Shown here: piece by piece, positions 50,707 to 57,462 of the stretch
Position numbering within the stretch: the stretch's first letter is position 1
How the letters are laid out: each line of letters starts with the position of its first letter
Virus record (IMG/VR): IMGVR_UViG_3300017779_004578
Coordinates: 1 to 58,206 of that record
DNA length: 58,206 nt
Source of the DNA: a virus
Direction: 5' to 3' (one strand)
The notes under the pieces: generated by a model
Seen by the model: the letters and a program-made list of their open reading frames with translations, nothing else
Told to the model about the DNA's origin: nothing
Database searches by the model: none
Translations under genes and position numbers: made by a program

Positions 50707-50945
50707 CATATTTCATATTAGGTAAGAACGAACCTAAAGAAAACCTAATGTTTGATACAAACATATTGGGTGAAGAGAGTTTAGGTACTTGGTATGCAAG
50801 TCAAGGTATGGTTGCACTAACCAATATGATTACTCATAGTCCAGAGTCATTAGAAAACTTTACCATTTTGGATGAAAAAGGAACTATTTATAGTATAGAA
50901 GAGTTTCTTTCCAAAGTGGAAAAATTAAAGATAAAAAGACGTTGA
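50703..50945 (+). CDS. Hypothetical small protein
   Basis: 80 residues; begins MTYFILGKNEPKENLMF and ends in KVEKLKIKRR. No motif recognised. It overlaps the GT2 gene by 4 bases, so it may close the sugar operon. Its stop lies at the -35 box of the next promoter, an abrupt boundary with the early region. Confidence 0.6.
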   Translation: MTYFILGKNEPKENLMFDTNILGEESLGTWYASQGMVALTNMITHSPESLENFTILDEKGTIYSIEEFLSKVEKLKIKRR

Positions 50946-50971
50946 CTCGTATAGCCAAAATTTATTATATT
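50942..50971 (+). promoter_or_regulatory. TTGACT-N18-TATATT promoter
   Basis: TTGACT 50942-50947, spacer CGTATAGCC... of 18 bp, TATATT 50966-50971. It is the first of four such promoters between 50.9 and 53.6 kb and marks the start of the early-type small-gene region. GGAG and a start codon follow within 15 bases, so the leader is very short. Confidence 0.78.
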
Positions 50972-50983
50972 TAGGAGTTATAA

Positions 50984-51145
50984 ATGCCAAAGATAGATTG
51001 GAATGATGTTGATTCTTATGAAGAAGAGATATTCAGAGAAAAAGTTCAAAAGAAAGTTAAACCTAAAAAGAAGAGGAAAAGTTATAATGATGTTAAACAA
51101 AGAGAGAATAGCCAGATTAGTAAGAAACATCCTACTCGTAAGTAG
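50984..51145 (+). CDS. Small basic protein
   Basis: 53 residues from the ATG at 50984, with GGAG seven bases upstream. It starts MPKIDWNDVDSYEEE, then a very basic stretch (KVQKKVKPKKKRKSYND) and ends KKHPTRK. It is too short for most gene finders but has promoter, ribosome site and start in ideal order. It overlaps the lipoprotein gene in another frame by 59 bases. Likely nucleic-acid-binding; no family recognised. Confidence 0.6.
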   Translation: MPKIDWNDVDSYEEEIFREKVQKKVKPKKKRKSYNDVKQRENSQISKKHPTRK

Positions 51146-51614
51146 TGTTTTTATTATAGGGTGTGAGGATACCATAAATGATTCGTTCATAAGTTATGAA
51201 TGGGATGCAAGGTTACCTGTGGATGAGAATGGGTATTACCATTTAGAGATGGATAGAAATAACCATCAGACATTACATAGATTATCAGGTGTGGTTACAG
51301 AGAATGGTGAGGCATTAGAAAATTTTCGTGTTACTTGGGAAAGTGATTTATATTGGGTATTAGGAGATACACTTGGATATATCGTACATAGTGGATATAC
51401 TGATGAGTGGGTTTATGTAGCATATGATACCACCTATGTGACAGGATTTAATGGAGAAGAAGTAAGAACATCGAATTGGGCAAGTTATTCAGATTCCTAT
51501 GGAGAAGTAAACAATATGATTGCACCCGTCAAAACAATGATTGGTGATACATTAAATGTTGGTGCTTATGAAAGAGGAGAACTGATTCATGTGTTCAGTA
51601 TCGTATTAGATTAA
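51087..51614 (+). CDS. Lipoprotein of unknown function
   Basis: 175 residues from the ATG at 51087 (a second ATG follows at once; GAGG lies ten bases upstream). A longer in-frame start at 51003 would put a basic stretch before the signal and is rejected. The N-terminus is a type II signal peptide: basic KERIARLVR, hydrophobic NILLVSSVFIIG, then Cys26 as the lipidated residue (IIGC lipobox). The mature part is polar and rich in Tyr, Trp and Asp (SYEWDARLPVDENGYYHLEM). Phage lipoproteins such as T5 Llp and phi80 Cor block outer-membrane receptors against superinfection, which could be the role of this early gene; no sequence similarity is claimed. Confidence 0.75.
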   Translation: MMLNKERIARLVRNILLVSSVFIIGCEDTINDSFISYEWDARLPVDENGYYHLEMDRNNHQTLHRLSGVVTENGEALENFRVTWESDLYWVLGDTLGYIVHSGYTDEWVYVAYDTTYVTGFNGEEVRTSNWASYSDSYGEVNNMIAPVKTMIGDTLNVGAYERGELIHVFSIVLD

Positions 51615-51627
51615 AAGGAGATGAGAG

Positions 51628-51909
51628 TTGAAATACTACTTAGTAAACAAATTAGATGAGATAGCTGATAAAGTAGAGATGAGTGATAATGTTGGTTTAA
51701 ATGGAGCAAGAACATATTTCATAGGTAGAAAACAAATAGAAACCCAAGAGTTTGATAAATTATGGAAAGTGATGAGTAGAGATGAGTGGAACACTAATTT
51801 TAAAAATAACTTACAAGATAGGCAAATGGGTAAGATGAAATATAAATGGTGGGAAGAAGATAGAATTGAAACTGATGAATCCTTAAATGGTAAGGATGGA
51901 TTAGGATGA
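51628..51909 (+). CDS. Hypothetical protein
   Basis: 93 residues from a TTG preceded by AAAGGAG at seven bases. KYYLVNKLDEIADKVEMSD and NARTYFIGRKQIETQEFDKL-type wording suggests a compact alpha/beta protein; no family recognised. Its stop overlaps the next small gene (ATGA). Confidence 0.55.
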   Translation: MKYYLVNKLDEIADKVEMSDNVGLNGARTYFIGRKQIETQEFDKLWKVMSRDEWNTNFKNNLQDRQMGKMKYKWWEEDRIETDESLNGKDGLG

Positions 51910-52019
51910 TAGAAACAATAATAACAATAATTTTTGTATATGCATTCTACAGATTGAATGTAAATTTAGATAGAGATATATTTGAACAATACAGAGATAT
52001 TGAAAGGGATATAAAATGA
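51906..52019 (+). CDS. Very small membrane protein
   Basis: 37 residues: a hydrophobic N-terminus (IETIITIIFVYAFYRL), then a charged tail rich in Asp, Arg and Glu (LDRDIFEQYRDIERDIK). It is coupled at both ends through ATGA overlaps at 51906-51909 and 52016-52019, which supports translation despite its size. Function unknown. Confidence 0.5.
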   Translation: MIETIITIIFVYAFYRLNVNLDRDIFEQYRDIERDIK

Positions 52020-52120
52020 CAATTGACCAGATAATAATTACTATGGGTACACTTAGTGTAGTGGGAGTTGTATTTTACCATATGTACAAAGATGATTATA
52101 ATGATAAATTTAAGTTTTAG
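52016..52120 (+). CDS. Very small membrane protein
   Basis: 34 residues: one hydrophobic helix (IIITMGTLSVVGVVFYHMY) and a short charged tail. It starts at an ATGA overlap with the previous small gene. With the 51906 and 52134 genes it forms a run of three single-helix membrane proteins. Confidence 0.5.
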   Translation: MTIDQIIITMGTLSVVGVVFYHMYKDDYNDKFKF

Positions 52121-52133
52121 ATAGGAGATAGAA

Positions 52134-52427
52134 ATGATAGATAATGTATGGATTGCATTCCTAAGTGGAATGATAGTAGGTAGTTCAGTTGGAATTATGG
52201 CTTTTGCAATAGGTTTAATCAATAAAGATAATAAACTTAGAGGCATAATAGATGAGAACGAAGGCAGAATCAATGATTTAGAGTTGCAAAGGGAATTATT
52301 AAAGGGTGAAATATTCAGAATGAGTAAGAATTATAAACCAAGAAAACCGCAACCAAGAAATAGAAGACAGAAGTTTCAGAAGAAATATTCAGCCTCTTCT
52401 AAGAAAAATCAATCAAAAAAATCATAG
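52134..52427 (+). CDS. Membrane protein with basic C-terminal tail
   Basis: 97 residues. One helix near 5-28 (VWIAFLSGMIVGSSVGIMAFAIGLI), a short acidic heptad-like part (DENEGRINDLELQRELLKG) and a very basic tail (PRKPQPRNRRQKFQKKYS and SKKNQSKKS). ATAGGAG precedes the ATG. The basic tail could bind nucleic acid at the membrane. Its stop lies within the terminator hairpin that follows. Confidence 0.6.
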   Translation: MIDNVWIAFLSGMIVGSSVGIMAFAIGLINKDNKLRGIIDENEGRINDLELQRELLKGEIFRMSKNYKPRKPQPRNRRQKFQKKYSASSKKNQSKKS

Positions 52428-52437
52428 ATTTTTTTAC
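52415..52437 (+). terminator. A/T-rich hairpin with T-run
   Basis: AAAAAAATC (52415-52423) pairs with GATTTTTTT (52427-52435) around a three-base loop. The T tract forms the 3' strand itself. It overlaps the last codons of the preceding gene. It is weak by stem energy but well placed between two transcription units. Confidence 0.45.
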
Positions 52438-52464
52438 ATAGTTTTTATATATACGATACTTATT
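52433..52464 (+). promoter_or_regulatory. Candidate ATACTTATT-class promoter
   Basis: TTTACA 52433-52438 and ATACTTATTAAT from 52456, spaced as in the copies before gp32 and ribonucleotide reductase. The next start is at 52492. Confidence 0.45.
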
Positions 52465-52491
52465 AATGTATAGAAAATATAGGAACTACAC

Positions 52492-52779
52492 ATGAACCAA
52501 AAAGATAGAACAGAATTCGATTTAATCCACAATAAGATTGACCACATTACACAATCTATTGAGGATATGAAGACAGAAATGGATAAGGCACATCAAGAAG
52601 TGTCCACAGATATCAAATTTGTGAAAGAGAATCTATTTAATCCACATGAGGGTTTATGGGCAGAAACGAAACAAAACACCCAATTCAGGCAAGATACAAA
52701 GAAATGGCGTGGAGTTATCGGAACAGGTTTCGTAGGGTTATTAATAAAACATATAATTGATATGTTTAAGTTATCTTAA
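52492..52779 (+). CDS. Coiled-coil protein with C-terminal membrane helix (XhlA/holin-like layout)
   Basis: 95 residues. The first 60 residues are charged and heptad-like (HNKIDHITQSIEDMKTEMD), followed by NPHEGLWAETKQNTQFRQDTKK, then a terminal hydrophobic segment (VIGTGFVGLLIKHIIDMF). This layout, N-terminal coiled coil and one C-terminal helix, is that of haemolysin XhlA-type phage membrane proteins. It is transcribed from its own promoter. The lysis role is unproved; no endolysin gene was seen nearby. Confidence 0.6.
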   Translation: MNQKDRTEFDLIHNKIDHITQSIEDMKTEMDKAHQEVSTDIKFVKENLFNPHEGLWAETKQNTQFRQDTKKWRGVIGTGFVGLLIKHIIDMFKLS

Positions 52780-52815
52780 ATAACTAAAAAAAATCAAAAT
52801 AATACAAAAAAACAC

Positions 52816-52845
52816 TTGACTCGTATCGGCTTTTTGCCCTATATT
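52816..52845 (+). promoter_or_regulatory. TTGACT-N18-TATATT promoter
   Basis: TTGACT 52816-52821, 18-bp spacer ending TTTTTGCCC, TATATT 52840-52845. The 53-residue gene starts 24 bases downstream of the -10. Confidence 0.78.
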
Positions 52846-52868
52846 ATAGTATGATAAAAGGGGATAAC

Positions 52869-53030
52869 ATGAAGAACTTAGTAATAAACGCGTTTGGTGA
52901 TTTAGTTGAGAGAACTGATTATGGTAATCACAAGAATCAATTAAATCTATTTGACAACTTGAATGAGATAGTTGAAGAGAACGAAACTGCTAATGATATT
53001 TTAGATTTTTTATTCAATAGAAAAAAATAA
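52869..53030 (+). CDS. Small acidic protein
   Basis: 53 residues from the ATG at 52869, with AAGGGG upstream and its own promoter 24 bases before. It reads MKNLVINAFGDLVERTDYGN and ends DILDFLFNRKK, with an acidic middle (EIVEENETAND). Another early promoter begins 10 bases after its stop. No family recognised. Confidence 0.6.
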   Translation: MKNLVINAFGDLVERTDYGNHKNQLNLFDNLNEIVEENETANDILDFLFNRKK

Positions 53031-53040
53031 AAAAAAACAC

Positions 53041-53070
53041 TTGACTTATATAGGAAAAAAGCCGTATATT
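53041..53070 (+). promoter_or_regulatory. TTGACT-N18-TATATT promoter
   Basis: TTGACT 53041-53046, 18-bp spacer ending AAAAAAGCCG, TATATT 53065-53070, then the gene at 53100 with AAAGGAAA before it. Only 225 bases separate this -35 from that of the previous promoter. Confidence 0.78.
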
Positions 53071-53099
53071 TAGGTGTAAGTTAAATAAAGGAAAAAGAA

Positions 53100-53351
53100 A
53101 TGGATGAACTAAGATTAACAGACCACTTCGTTGAGAGATTCAACGAGAGATATTTCGGTGGTTATCAAATCGCTGATAAGAATCTACTAAAGAGATATAT
53201 GGAAAAGGTTATGAAACCTTACCAGTTCAGACATCTTCTAAGGAGAATGAGGTTTAATGACCCACAATACATTCACTTTGGAACTGGACACTACTTGGTT
53301 GTGAGAAACAACGCAGTGATAACAATCTATAACAGAAACGGACAATACTAA
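53100..53351 (+). CDS. Small protein, possibly DUF4258/RelE-like
   Basis: 83 residues. LTDHFVERFNERYFGG near 6-21 (His-x-x-x-Arg-x-x-x-Arg) and the terminal strand HYLVVRNNAVITIYNRNGQY recall the compact fold of DUF4258 or RelE-type small proteins (helix first, then strands). Catalytic residues are not established. Its stop shares a base with the next ATG. Confidence 0.5.
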   Translation: MDELRLTDHFVERFNERYFGGYQIADKNLLKRYMEKVMKPYQFRHLLRRMRFNDPQYIHFGTGHYLVVRNNAVITIYNRNGQY

Positions 53352-53575
53352 TGGCTAAGGATGCAACTCGATTTTTTGTAAATGTAAGTTTGGAGATATA
53401 TGTACCAGACCAAGGTTTTGGTGAAAAAGCCAACACAAACGAGTGGAAAGATGCTGAATGGTTCGCTAATGAGATATGTTCACAGATACCAAAAGCTATC
53501 AACAAGAACTTTGAGTATTCTGAAAGACCATACTCAGTAAATTGGGCCCATAAGGGTAAAGTTGAGAGAGGCTAA
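53351..53575 (+). CDS. Hypothetical protein
   Basis: 74 residues: TRFFVNVSLEIYVPDQGFG, then an amphipathic helix (EWKDAEWFANEICSQI) and a short strand (RPYSVNWAHKGKVERG). It looks like a small alpha/beta protein; no family recognised. Starts at a TAATG overlap with the preceding gene and shares its promoter. Confidence 0.6.
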   Translation: MAKDATRFFVNVSLEIYVPDQGFGEKANTNEWKDAEWFANEICSQIPKAINKNFEYSERPYSVNWAHKGKVERG

Positions 53576-53594
53576 AAATACTTGAAAAAAGTAC

Positions 53595-53624
53595 TTGACA
53601 ATTATAGTAAAAAAGCCTTATATT
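53595..53624 (+). promoter_or_regulatory. TTGACA-N18-TATATT promoter
   Basis: TTGACA 53595-53600, 18-bp spacer ending AAAAAAGCCT, TATATT 53619-53624. Drives the run of overlapping genes from 53659 to at least 56200. Confidence 0.78.
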
Positions 53625-53658
53625 ACTATATGATTTTTAATAAGAATAGGAGTGTTTC

Positions 53659-53856
53659 ATGAAGAAACTAAAAACAACAGTCAAGAAATCCAATAAGAAG
53701 AGGGTTTCAAAAAATGATATCGGATATGGAGTCAAAGTTAAGGCTCTTGAAGATATGGGGTTGAAGAATTCAGAGTTCGATACTTTGAATGATATGTTCG
53801 GTAATCCAGTCGAAGAGTTCGAGGATTTAATGGATGATGTTTTCGATGTTGGATAA
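53659..53856 (+). CDS. Hypothetical small protein
   Basis: 65 residues, basic at the start (MKKLKTTVKKSNKKRVSKND) and acidic at the end (EEFEDLMDDVFDVG), so strongly bipolar. AATAGGAG precedes the ATG. It overlaps the next gene by 23 bases. No family recognised. Confidence 0.6.
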   Translation: MKKLKTTVKKSNKKRVSKNDIGYGVKVKALEDMGLKNSEFDTLNDMFGNPVEEFEDLMDDVFDVG

Positions 53857-54019
53857 TCCATTCCCAACAAATGACCCGTTGTGGATAACTGCACAGCATA
53901 TGAGTCCAGATATGATGTTGTTAATTATTGATATGGTAGAGGAATGGATTGTAGAATCCAAACCAGATATCACATTGATGGATGCGTGTTTTATAACCAA
54001 TAATTTTGGAGTTGCGTGA
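53834..54019 (+). CDS. Hypothetical small protein
   Basis: 61 residues, acidic and hydrophobic, reading MLDNPFPTNDPLWITAQHM then a helix MMLLIIDMVEEWIVES. Adjacent ATGs at 53834 and 53837 and a third at 53846 are possible starts. It overlaps both neighbours. No family recognised. Confidence 0.5.
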   Translation: MMFSMLDNPFPTNDPLWITAQHMSPDMMLLIIDMVEEWIVESKPDITLMDACFITNNFGVA

Positions 54020-54231
54020 TGAAAGAAATATTAGAACTGATTAACGAGATAGAATGTGAGTTAGATGATTCAGTAAATTCTCTACCTGAGTACTCAAGTA
54101 CTACAGATAGTAGGAGTTACATAGATGGTGCTCGTAATACACTATATGTGTTGAAAGAAAAAGTGGAAGAAGTTATAGAGAAGGCAAATGCTTTCGAAAA
54201 AGGTTTAGATTTGTATAATAGGAAGAATTAG
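54016..54231 (+). CDS. Hypothetical small protein
   Basis: 71 residues, helical and acidic (EILELINEIECELDDSV, YVLKEKVEEVIEKANAFEK), probably a helical hairpin. Starts through an ATGA-type overlap and ends two bases before the next ATG. No family recognised. Confidence 0.55.
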   Translation: MMKEILELINEIECELDDSVNSLPEYSSTTDSRSYIDGARNTLYVLKEKVEEVIEKANAFEKGLDLYNRKN

Positions 54232-54233
54232 AT

Positions 54234-54737
54234 ATGAGTTTTGTAGATTATCCAGAAAAATTGAACAAGGTTCGAAGACAACTGAATCATATTCTAAATG
54301 ACCACAGATACTATCAACCAGATAATTCAAGAGAGTTCACTATCAGTATGTACAATGCGTTTGGTAAGAGAAAAATAACTGCTAAAATGCAAATCAGTAT
54401 GGATAAGATTGTTGCCCAATATGTGAAGTGGCAAGAGAGTGAGAACAAGTTGGATAAGTATGAGAAGTTGGAGAGAATCGAAGATGGTACTTACAAGATT
54501 AATCTCATCAGAACTCTATTGAGTGGATGTGATTACCAACCTGGTTATGTAGTTAGAAGTAATGAATTTTTAGGTAGTGTAGAGAAACAATTGCGTTTCA
54601 ATGGTACACTATCAGTTAAACAAAGAAAGGCAATGAATCAAATGTACAAACGATTCAAAGCAAGATGTGAATCTCGTGGGATACATAATGTTCGTATCGA
54701 GATGAAAGAAGAAAAGAAAGTAAGGAGTTCTAAATGA
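54234..54737 (+). CDS. Hypothetical basic protein
   Basis: 167 residues, basic, helical throughout, with a Lys-rich C-terminus (RIEMKEEKKVRSSK). DNSREFTISMYNAFGKRKIT near 29-48 and SVKQRKAMNQMYKRFKARC near 124-142 are notable. No family recognised. It overlaps the DUF262-HNH gene by 4 bases (ATGA), suggesting they work together. Confidence 0.6.
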   Translation: MSFVDYPEKLNKVRRQLNHILNDHRYYQPDNSREFTISMYNAFGKRKITAKMQISMDKIVAQYVKWQESENKLDKYEKLERIEDGTYKINLIRTLLSGCDYQPGYVVRSNEFLGSVEKQLRFNGTLSVKQRKAMNQMYKRFKARCESRGIHNVRIEMKEEKKVRSSK

Positions 54738-56200
54738 ACAAATTTGGATTAGGAACATTATCACCAGACCAGTTGAGTATTTCAGTTGGTGGTATGACTG
54801 TTCGTGAGAGAGTAAGTAAAGGAACCAATATTGGATTATCTCTATTGAGGGATGCAGTTGGTTTGGGTGTAAGTATATTCAGTATGGTGTTTGGTACATC
54901 AACTAATATTGATTTGGCTACATTCGCAAACATAAGTAATAAGTTGAAAGTACCTAAACGATTCCAAAGGAAGTTCGTAAAGGATGTACCAGGTCAACAG
55001 AGTATCATGAAAGCGATACTCAAAGGACAACTTCAAAATCCACTATACTTCTCATTAGTGAGAGATATTGATATATTGGAGATTGTGGATGGACAACAGA
55101 GATGGGTAACCTTGAAGAACTTTGTGAATAATGTATATTCACTCGGTGTAGGTACTATCGTAACTGGTTGGAATGGAATGAGTGTTGACCTAAGTGGATT
55201 GACATACAAACAGATAATTGAGGAACTACCTAATGGTGAGATGTTGATGGAAAAACTATTCGGAGAATTGAAACTACCTGTCGTGATATACGAGGGAACT
55301 GAACAAGAGATTCGTCAATTGTTCATAGATTTGAATAGTGGTGCCACTGGTCTAAATAAGATTGAGATACTACTCGCTGAGAAGAGTGATACATATGATT
55401 GGGTTCGTGGAATGAATGACGAGTATGATTGGGATAGTAGAGGTATTGGTACATTAAGATATACTGCTTCAGAACAAATACTCAAGTGGTTCTATATCTT
55501 CCTACATGGTCCAAATAAGGTAAATCTACCTAAGATGAGAACATTGGTAGGGGAAAAGATTCCAAGTGGATTCAAGACTATCATCAAACAAGTTGGTGAG
55601 ATGATAGAGAGTATACCAGATAAGTGTGGTAAGAGTGAGTTCGGATTGGGTAAGGTTCGTGCTTTCGTATGGTTCATGATTGACCTATCCAAACTATACA
55701 ATGTGAAGATAACAGATAACAAGAAGTTCTTCAAGTTCGTGAACAAGATGTTCCATGATGTAACCAAGAAAATGGGAACTATGGATAAGGGTACTAAGAA
55801 AGTATATGTGTTCCTTGACCTTCTAAGATTTGATGATTCAGAAACTATCACCGCGGTGACCAATGAATTAAATCACTACTTCGATATGAAGTTGGGTGAG
55901 TTGGATGGTGAGTTCACAAAGTTCAATGATGAGTATGGTGTTCAGTTAAGACAGGTAGAGAGAAATGTGAATAAATCACAGAGGTATGAGGTACTACTGA
56001 ACCAAGATTGTAAGTGTCCTATATGTGGAGAGACAGTTCATCTACAAGATGATGCTCATCACATCGAAGAGTATCAGTATGGTGGTGAAAACGAAGTAGA
56101 GAATATTGTGATACTACATAATGAGTGTCATAAGAAAGTACACCATGATGATGAGGTTTCTCTAAATGAGGAACCTATCGAAGAGGACGAGGATGCGTAA
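54734..56200 (+). CDS. DUF262 (ParB-like) protein with C-terminal HNH nuclease domain
   Basis: 488 residues. After about 70 partly hydrophobic N-terminal residues, VPKRFQRKFVKDVPGQQS (73-90) and VDGQQRW (118-124) form the DUF262 core with its DGQQR motif, and DLNSGATGLNKIE near 197-209 is the second family motif. A HNH domain follows at about 426-474: CKCPIC, then AHHIEEYQYGGENEVENIV, then HNECHKKVHH, with zinc Cys and catalytic His. DUF262 plus HNH is the layout of GmrSD-type, nucleotide-dependent nucleases that cut modified phage DNA. In a phage it may attack competing phages or the host chromosome. No sign of inactivation. Confidence 0.82.
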   Translation: MNKFGLGTLSPDQLSISVGGMTVRERVSKGTNIGLSLLRDAVGLGVSIFSMVFGTSTNIDLATFANISNKLKVPKRFQRKFVKDVPGQQSIMKAILKGQLQNPLYFSLVRDIDILEIVDGQQRWVTLKNFVNNVYSLGVGTIVTGWNGMSVDLSGLTYKQIIEELPNGEMLMEKLFGELKLPVVIYEGTEQEIRQLFIDLNSGATGLNKIEILLAEKSDTYDWVRGMNDEYDWDSRGIGTLRYTASEQILKWFYIFLHGPNKVNLPKMRTLVGEKIPSGFKTIIKQVGEMIESIPDKCGKSEFGLGKVRAFVWFMIDLSKLYNVKITDNKKFFKFVNKMFHDVTKKMGTMDKGTKKVYVFLDLLRFDDSETITAVTNELNHYFDMKLGELDGEFTKFNDEYGVQLRQVERNVNKSQRYEVLLNQDCKCPICGETVHLQDDAHHIEEYQYGGENEVENIVILHNECHKKVHHDDEVSLNEEPIEEDEDA

Positions 56201-56310
56201 ACAAAGTACGACTCGCTTATTTTAAGAAAGTTGAATAAAGTTTAGACTTTTTTTCTTCATGTTATATATGTATATATGAAGACGGGATAATTCAACAAAG
56301 TTACGACTCG
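56200..56310 (+). repeat. Direct repeat AACAAAGT(T)ACGACTCG
   Basis: AACAAAGTACGACTCG at 56200-56215 and AACAAAGTTACGACTCG at 56294-56310 flank a 78-base segment. GACTCG also follows TTGACT in two of the early promoters (50944, 52818), so the repeats could be part of a promoter or operator. The segment between has AAAGTTTAGACTTTTTTT (terminator-like) and an inverted CTTCAT/ATGAAG pair. Confidence 0.5.
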
Positions 56311-56320
56311 ATAAGTTCAT

Positions 56321-56344
56321 GGGATAATCTCTTCGAGATTACCC
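56321..56344 (+). terminator. Stable hairpin without T-run
   Basis: GGGATAATCTC (56321-56331) pairs with GAGATTACCC (56335-56344) with one bulged A, around a TTC loop. There is no T-run after it. It may be an RNA processing or regulatory hairpin in the leader of the 56397 gene rather than a true terminator. Confidence 0.5.
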
Positions 56345-56396
56345 AAATCACATATCAAAATCGTGTAAATAGATTAGTTAAGTAAAAGGACAAGTT

Positions 56397-56783
56397 ATGA
56401 AAATCTTTTCAAGTAAATATTTTTTCTCTATAGTTCACATCATAGTGATGGTGGTTGTGTTATTTGGTACGCAACTTCGCGGACAACACGATACACGAAT
56501 AACCGAGATAATTCCTTATAGATTGGTTCCGAGTATGGCGGATGGATATGGTTGTTGGTTAGAGATAGAGTTCATTGGATTAGGTGAGAAGATGCGTGGT
56601 GATGAGGAGTTGTTGGATGCACTCAATAGATTAGTGGTGATGAAAGAGACAGGCGAGATAGGATTCAACGAGGAAGATTTTAAATGGAATGGGGTTACTT
56701 ATATACTCGTGAAAATCCAAGTGCCATCCCCTTATAGTGTATTACCAAAACAAACCATAATGGAAGTTGAGATAGATGAATAA
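56397..56783 (+). CDS. Exported or anchored protein, unknown function
   Basis: 128 residues. The N-terminus (MKIFSSKYFFSIVHIIVMVVVLFGTQLRGQ) is a signal peptide or anchor of about 28 residues; the rest is a compact, mixed alpha/beta domain (ITEIIPYRLVPSMADGYGCW). AAAGGAC precedes the ATG. No family recognised. It overlaps the next gene by 8 bases. Confidence 0.6.
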   Translation: MKIFSSKYFFSIVHIIVMVVVLFGTQLRGQHDTRITEIIPYRLVPSMADGYGCWLEIEFIGLGEKMRGDEELLDALNRLVVMKETGEIGFNEEDFKWNGVTYILVKIQVPSPYSVLPKQTIMEVEIDE

Positions 56784-57057
56784 ATTGGATAGAATCTTTA
56801 ATAATTTGTTTGATTTACTCATCATAATGGTGAAGATAGGTGTAAGTTATATGGTGGAGTTATGGAATAATTTAAGTTGGATATGGAAAGAAGATTTACC
56901 ACCACACATGCAAGAGGAAGTTGAAATGTGGAATGGTGGTAGTACAGGTCGTAAGGATGATGGAATCTTAATTGATGATATCACCGATACACCATACGAT
57001 GAAAGTAATATAATATATGATGGAATGATGGGAGAGATTCAAGATGATAATGGATAG
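56776..57057 (+). CDS. Membrane-associated protein, unknown function
   Basis: 93 residues. A hydrophobic N-terminal segment (FNNLFDLLIIMVKIGVSYMVELWNN), then an acidic tail with many Asp. No family recognised. It overlaps the 30-residue gene that starts at 57044. Confidence 0.5.
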   Translation: MNKLDRIFNNLFDLLIIMVKIGVSYMVELWNNLSWIWKEDLPPHMQEEVEMWNGGSTGRKDDGILIDDITDTPYDESNIIYDGMMGEIQDDNG

Positions 57058-57136
57058 ATACTGCGGGAGTAGAATAGATACAAGAACTATAACTGCTCGT
57101 ACAATAATTAGACAGCGTAAACTTCGTAGAAAATGA
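57044..57136 (+). CDS. Very small basic protein
   Basis: 30 residues, reading MIMDRYCGSRIDTRTITART and ending in RQRKLRRK. GGAG lies nine bases before the ATG, and the stop overlaps the next ATG (ATGA), both in support of translation. The basic tail suggests nucleic-acid or membrane binding. Confidence 0.45.
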   Translation: MIMDRYCGSRIDTRTITARTIIRQRKLRRK

Positions 57137-57294
57137 TTGAGTTTATAAAACAACATGCGTGGATAGTGTTATGGTTGATGTTAACACCATTTATGTTAAT
57201 CGTTGGTATGTGGTATTATATAACGAATGCCTTTAATAATATCACACTTTCATTAAAGGATTGGAACGATATAGATAAGGATTACTTCGAGTAA
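57133..57294 (+). CDS. Small single-helix membrane protein
   Basis: 53 residues with a strong hydrophobic helix (AWIVLWLMLTPFMLIVGMWY, about 9-28) and an acidic C-terminus (DWNDIDKDYFE). The start overlaps the stop of the preceding small gene. Holin-like in size and layout, but no family recognised. Confidence 0.55.
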   Translation: MIEFIKQHAWIVLWLMLTPFMLIVGMWYYITNAFNNITLSLKDWNDIDKDYFE

Positions 57295-57304
57295 TGGAAC
57301 ATTC

Positions 57305-57376
57305 ATGATAATATATGTATTAGCGTTCATCACTATATGGTGTTGGGTAATGGGAGTATACTATATAATAAAATGA
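57305..57376 (+). CDS. Tiny membrane peptide
   Basis: 23 residues, almost all hydrophobic (MIIYVLAFITIWCWVMGVYY then IIK). It ends in an ATGA overlap with the next tiny gene. It is supported only by the coupling pattern and composition, so confidence is low. Confidence 0.35.
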   Translation: MIIYVLAFITIWCWVMGVYYIIK

Positions 57377-57462
57377 TAATACTCTCAGCAATAATAATTC
57401 TAATAGCCTTACTCTATATAGTACAACGAATACACCCCATTAGTAAAAAAGATTTTGACTAA
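57373..57462 (+). CDS. Tiny membrane peptide
   Basis: 29 residues: MIILSAIIILIALLYIVQ (one helix) then a short polar tail ending SKKDFD. It starts through ATGA overlap with the previous peptide and is the last of the run before the terminator at 57514. Low confidence on its own. Confidence 0.4.
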   Translation: MIILSAIIILIALLYIVQRIHPISKKDFD

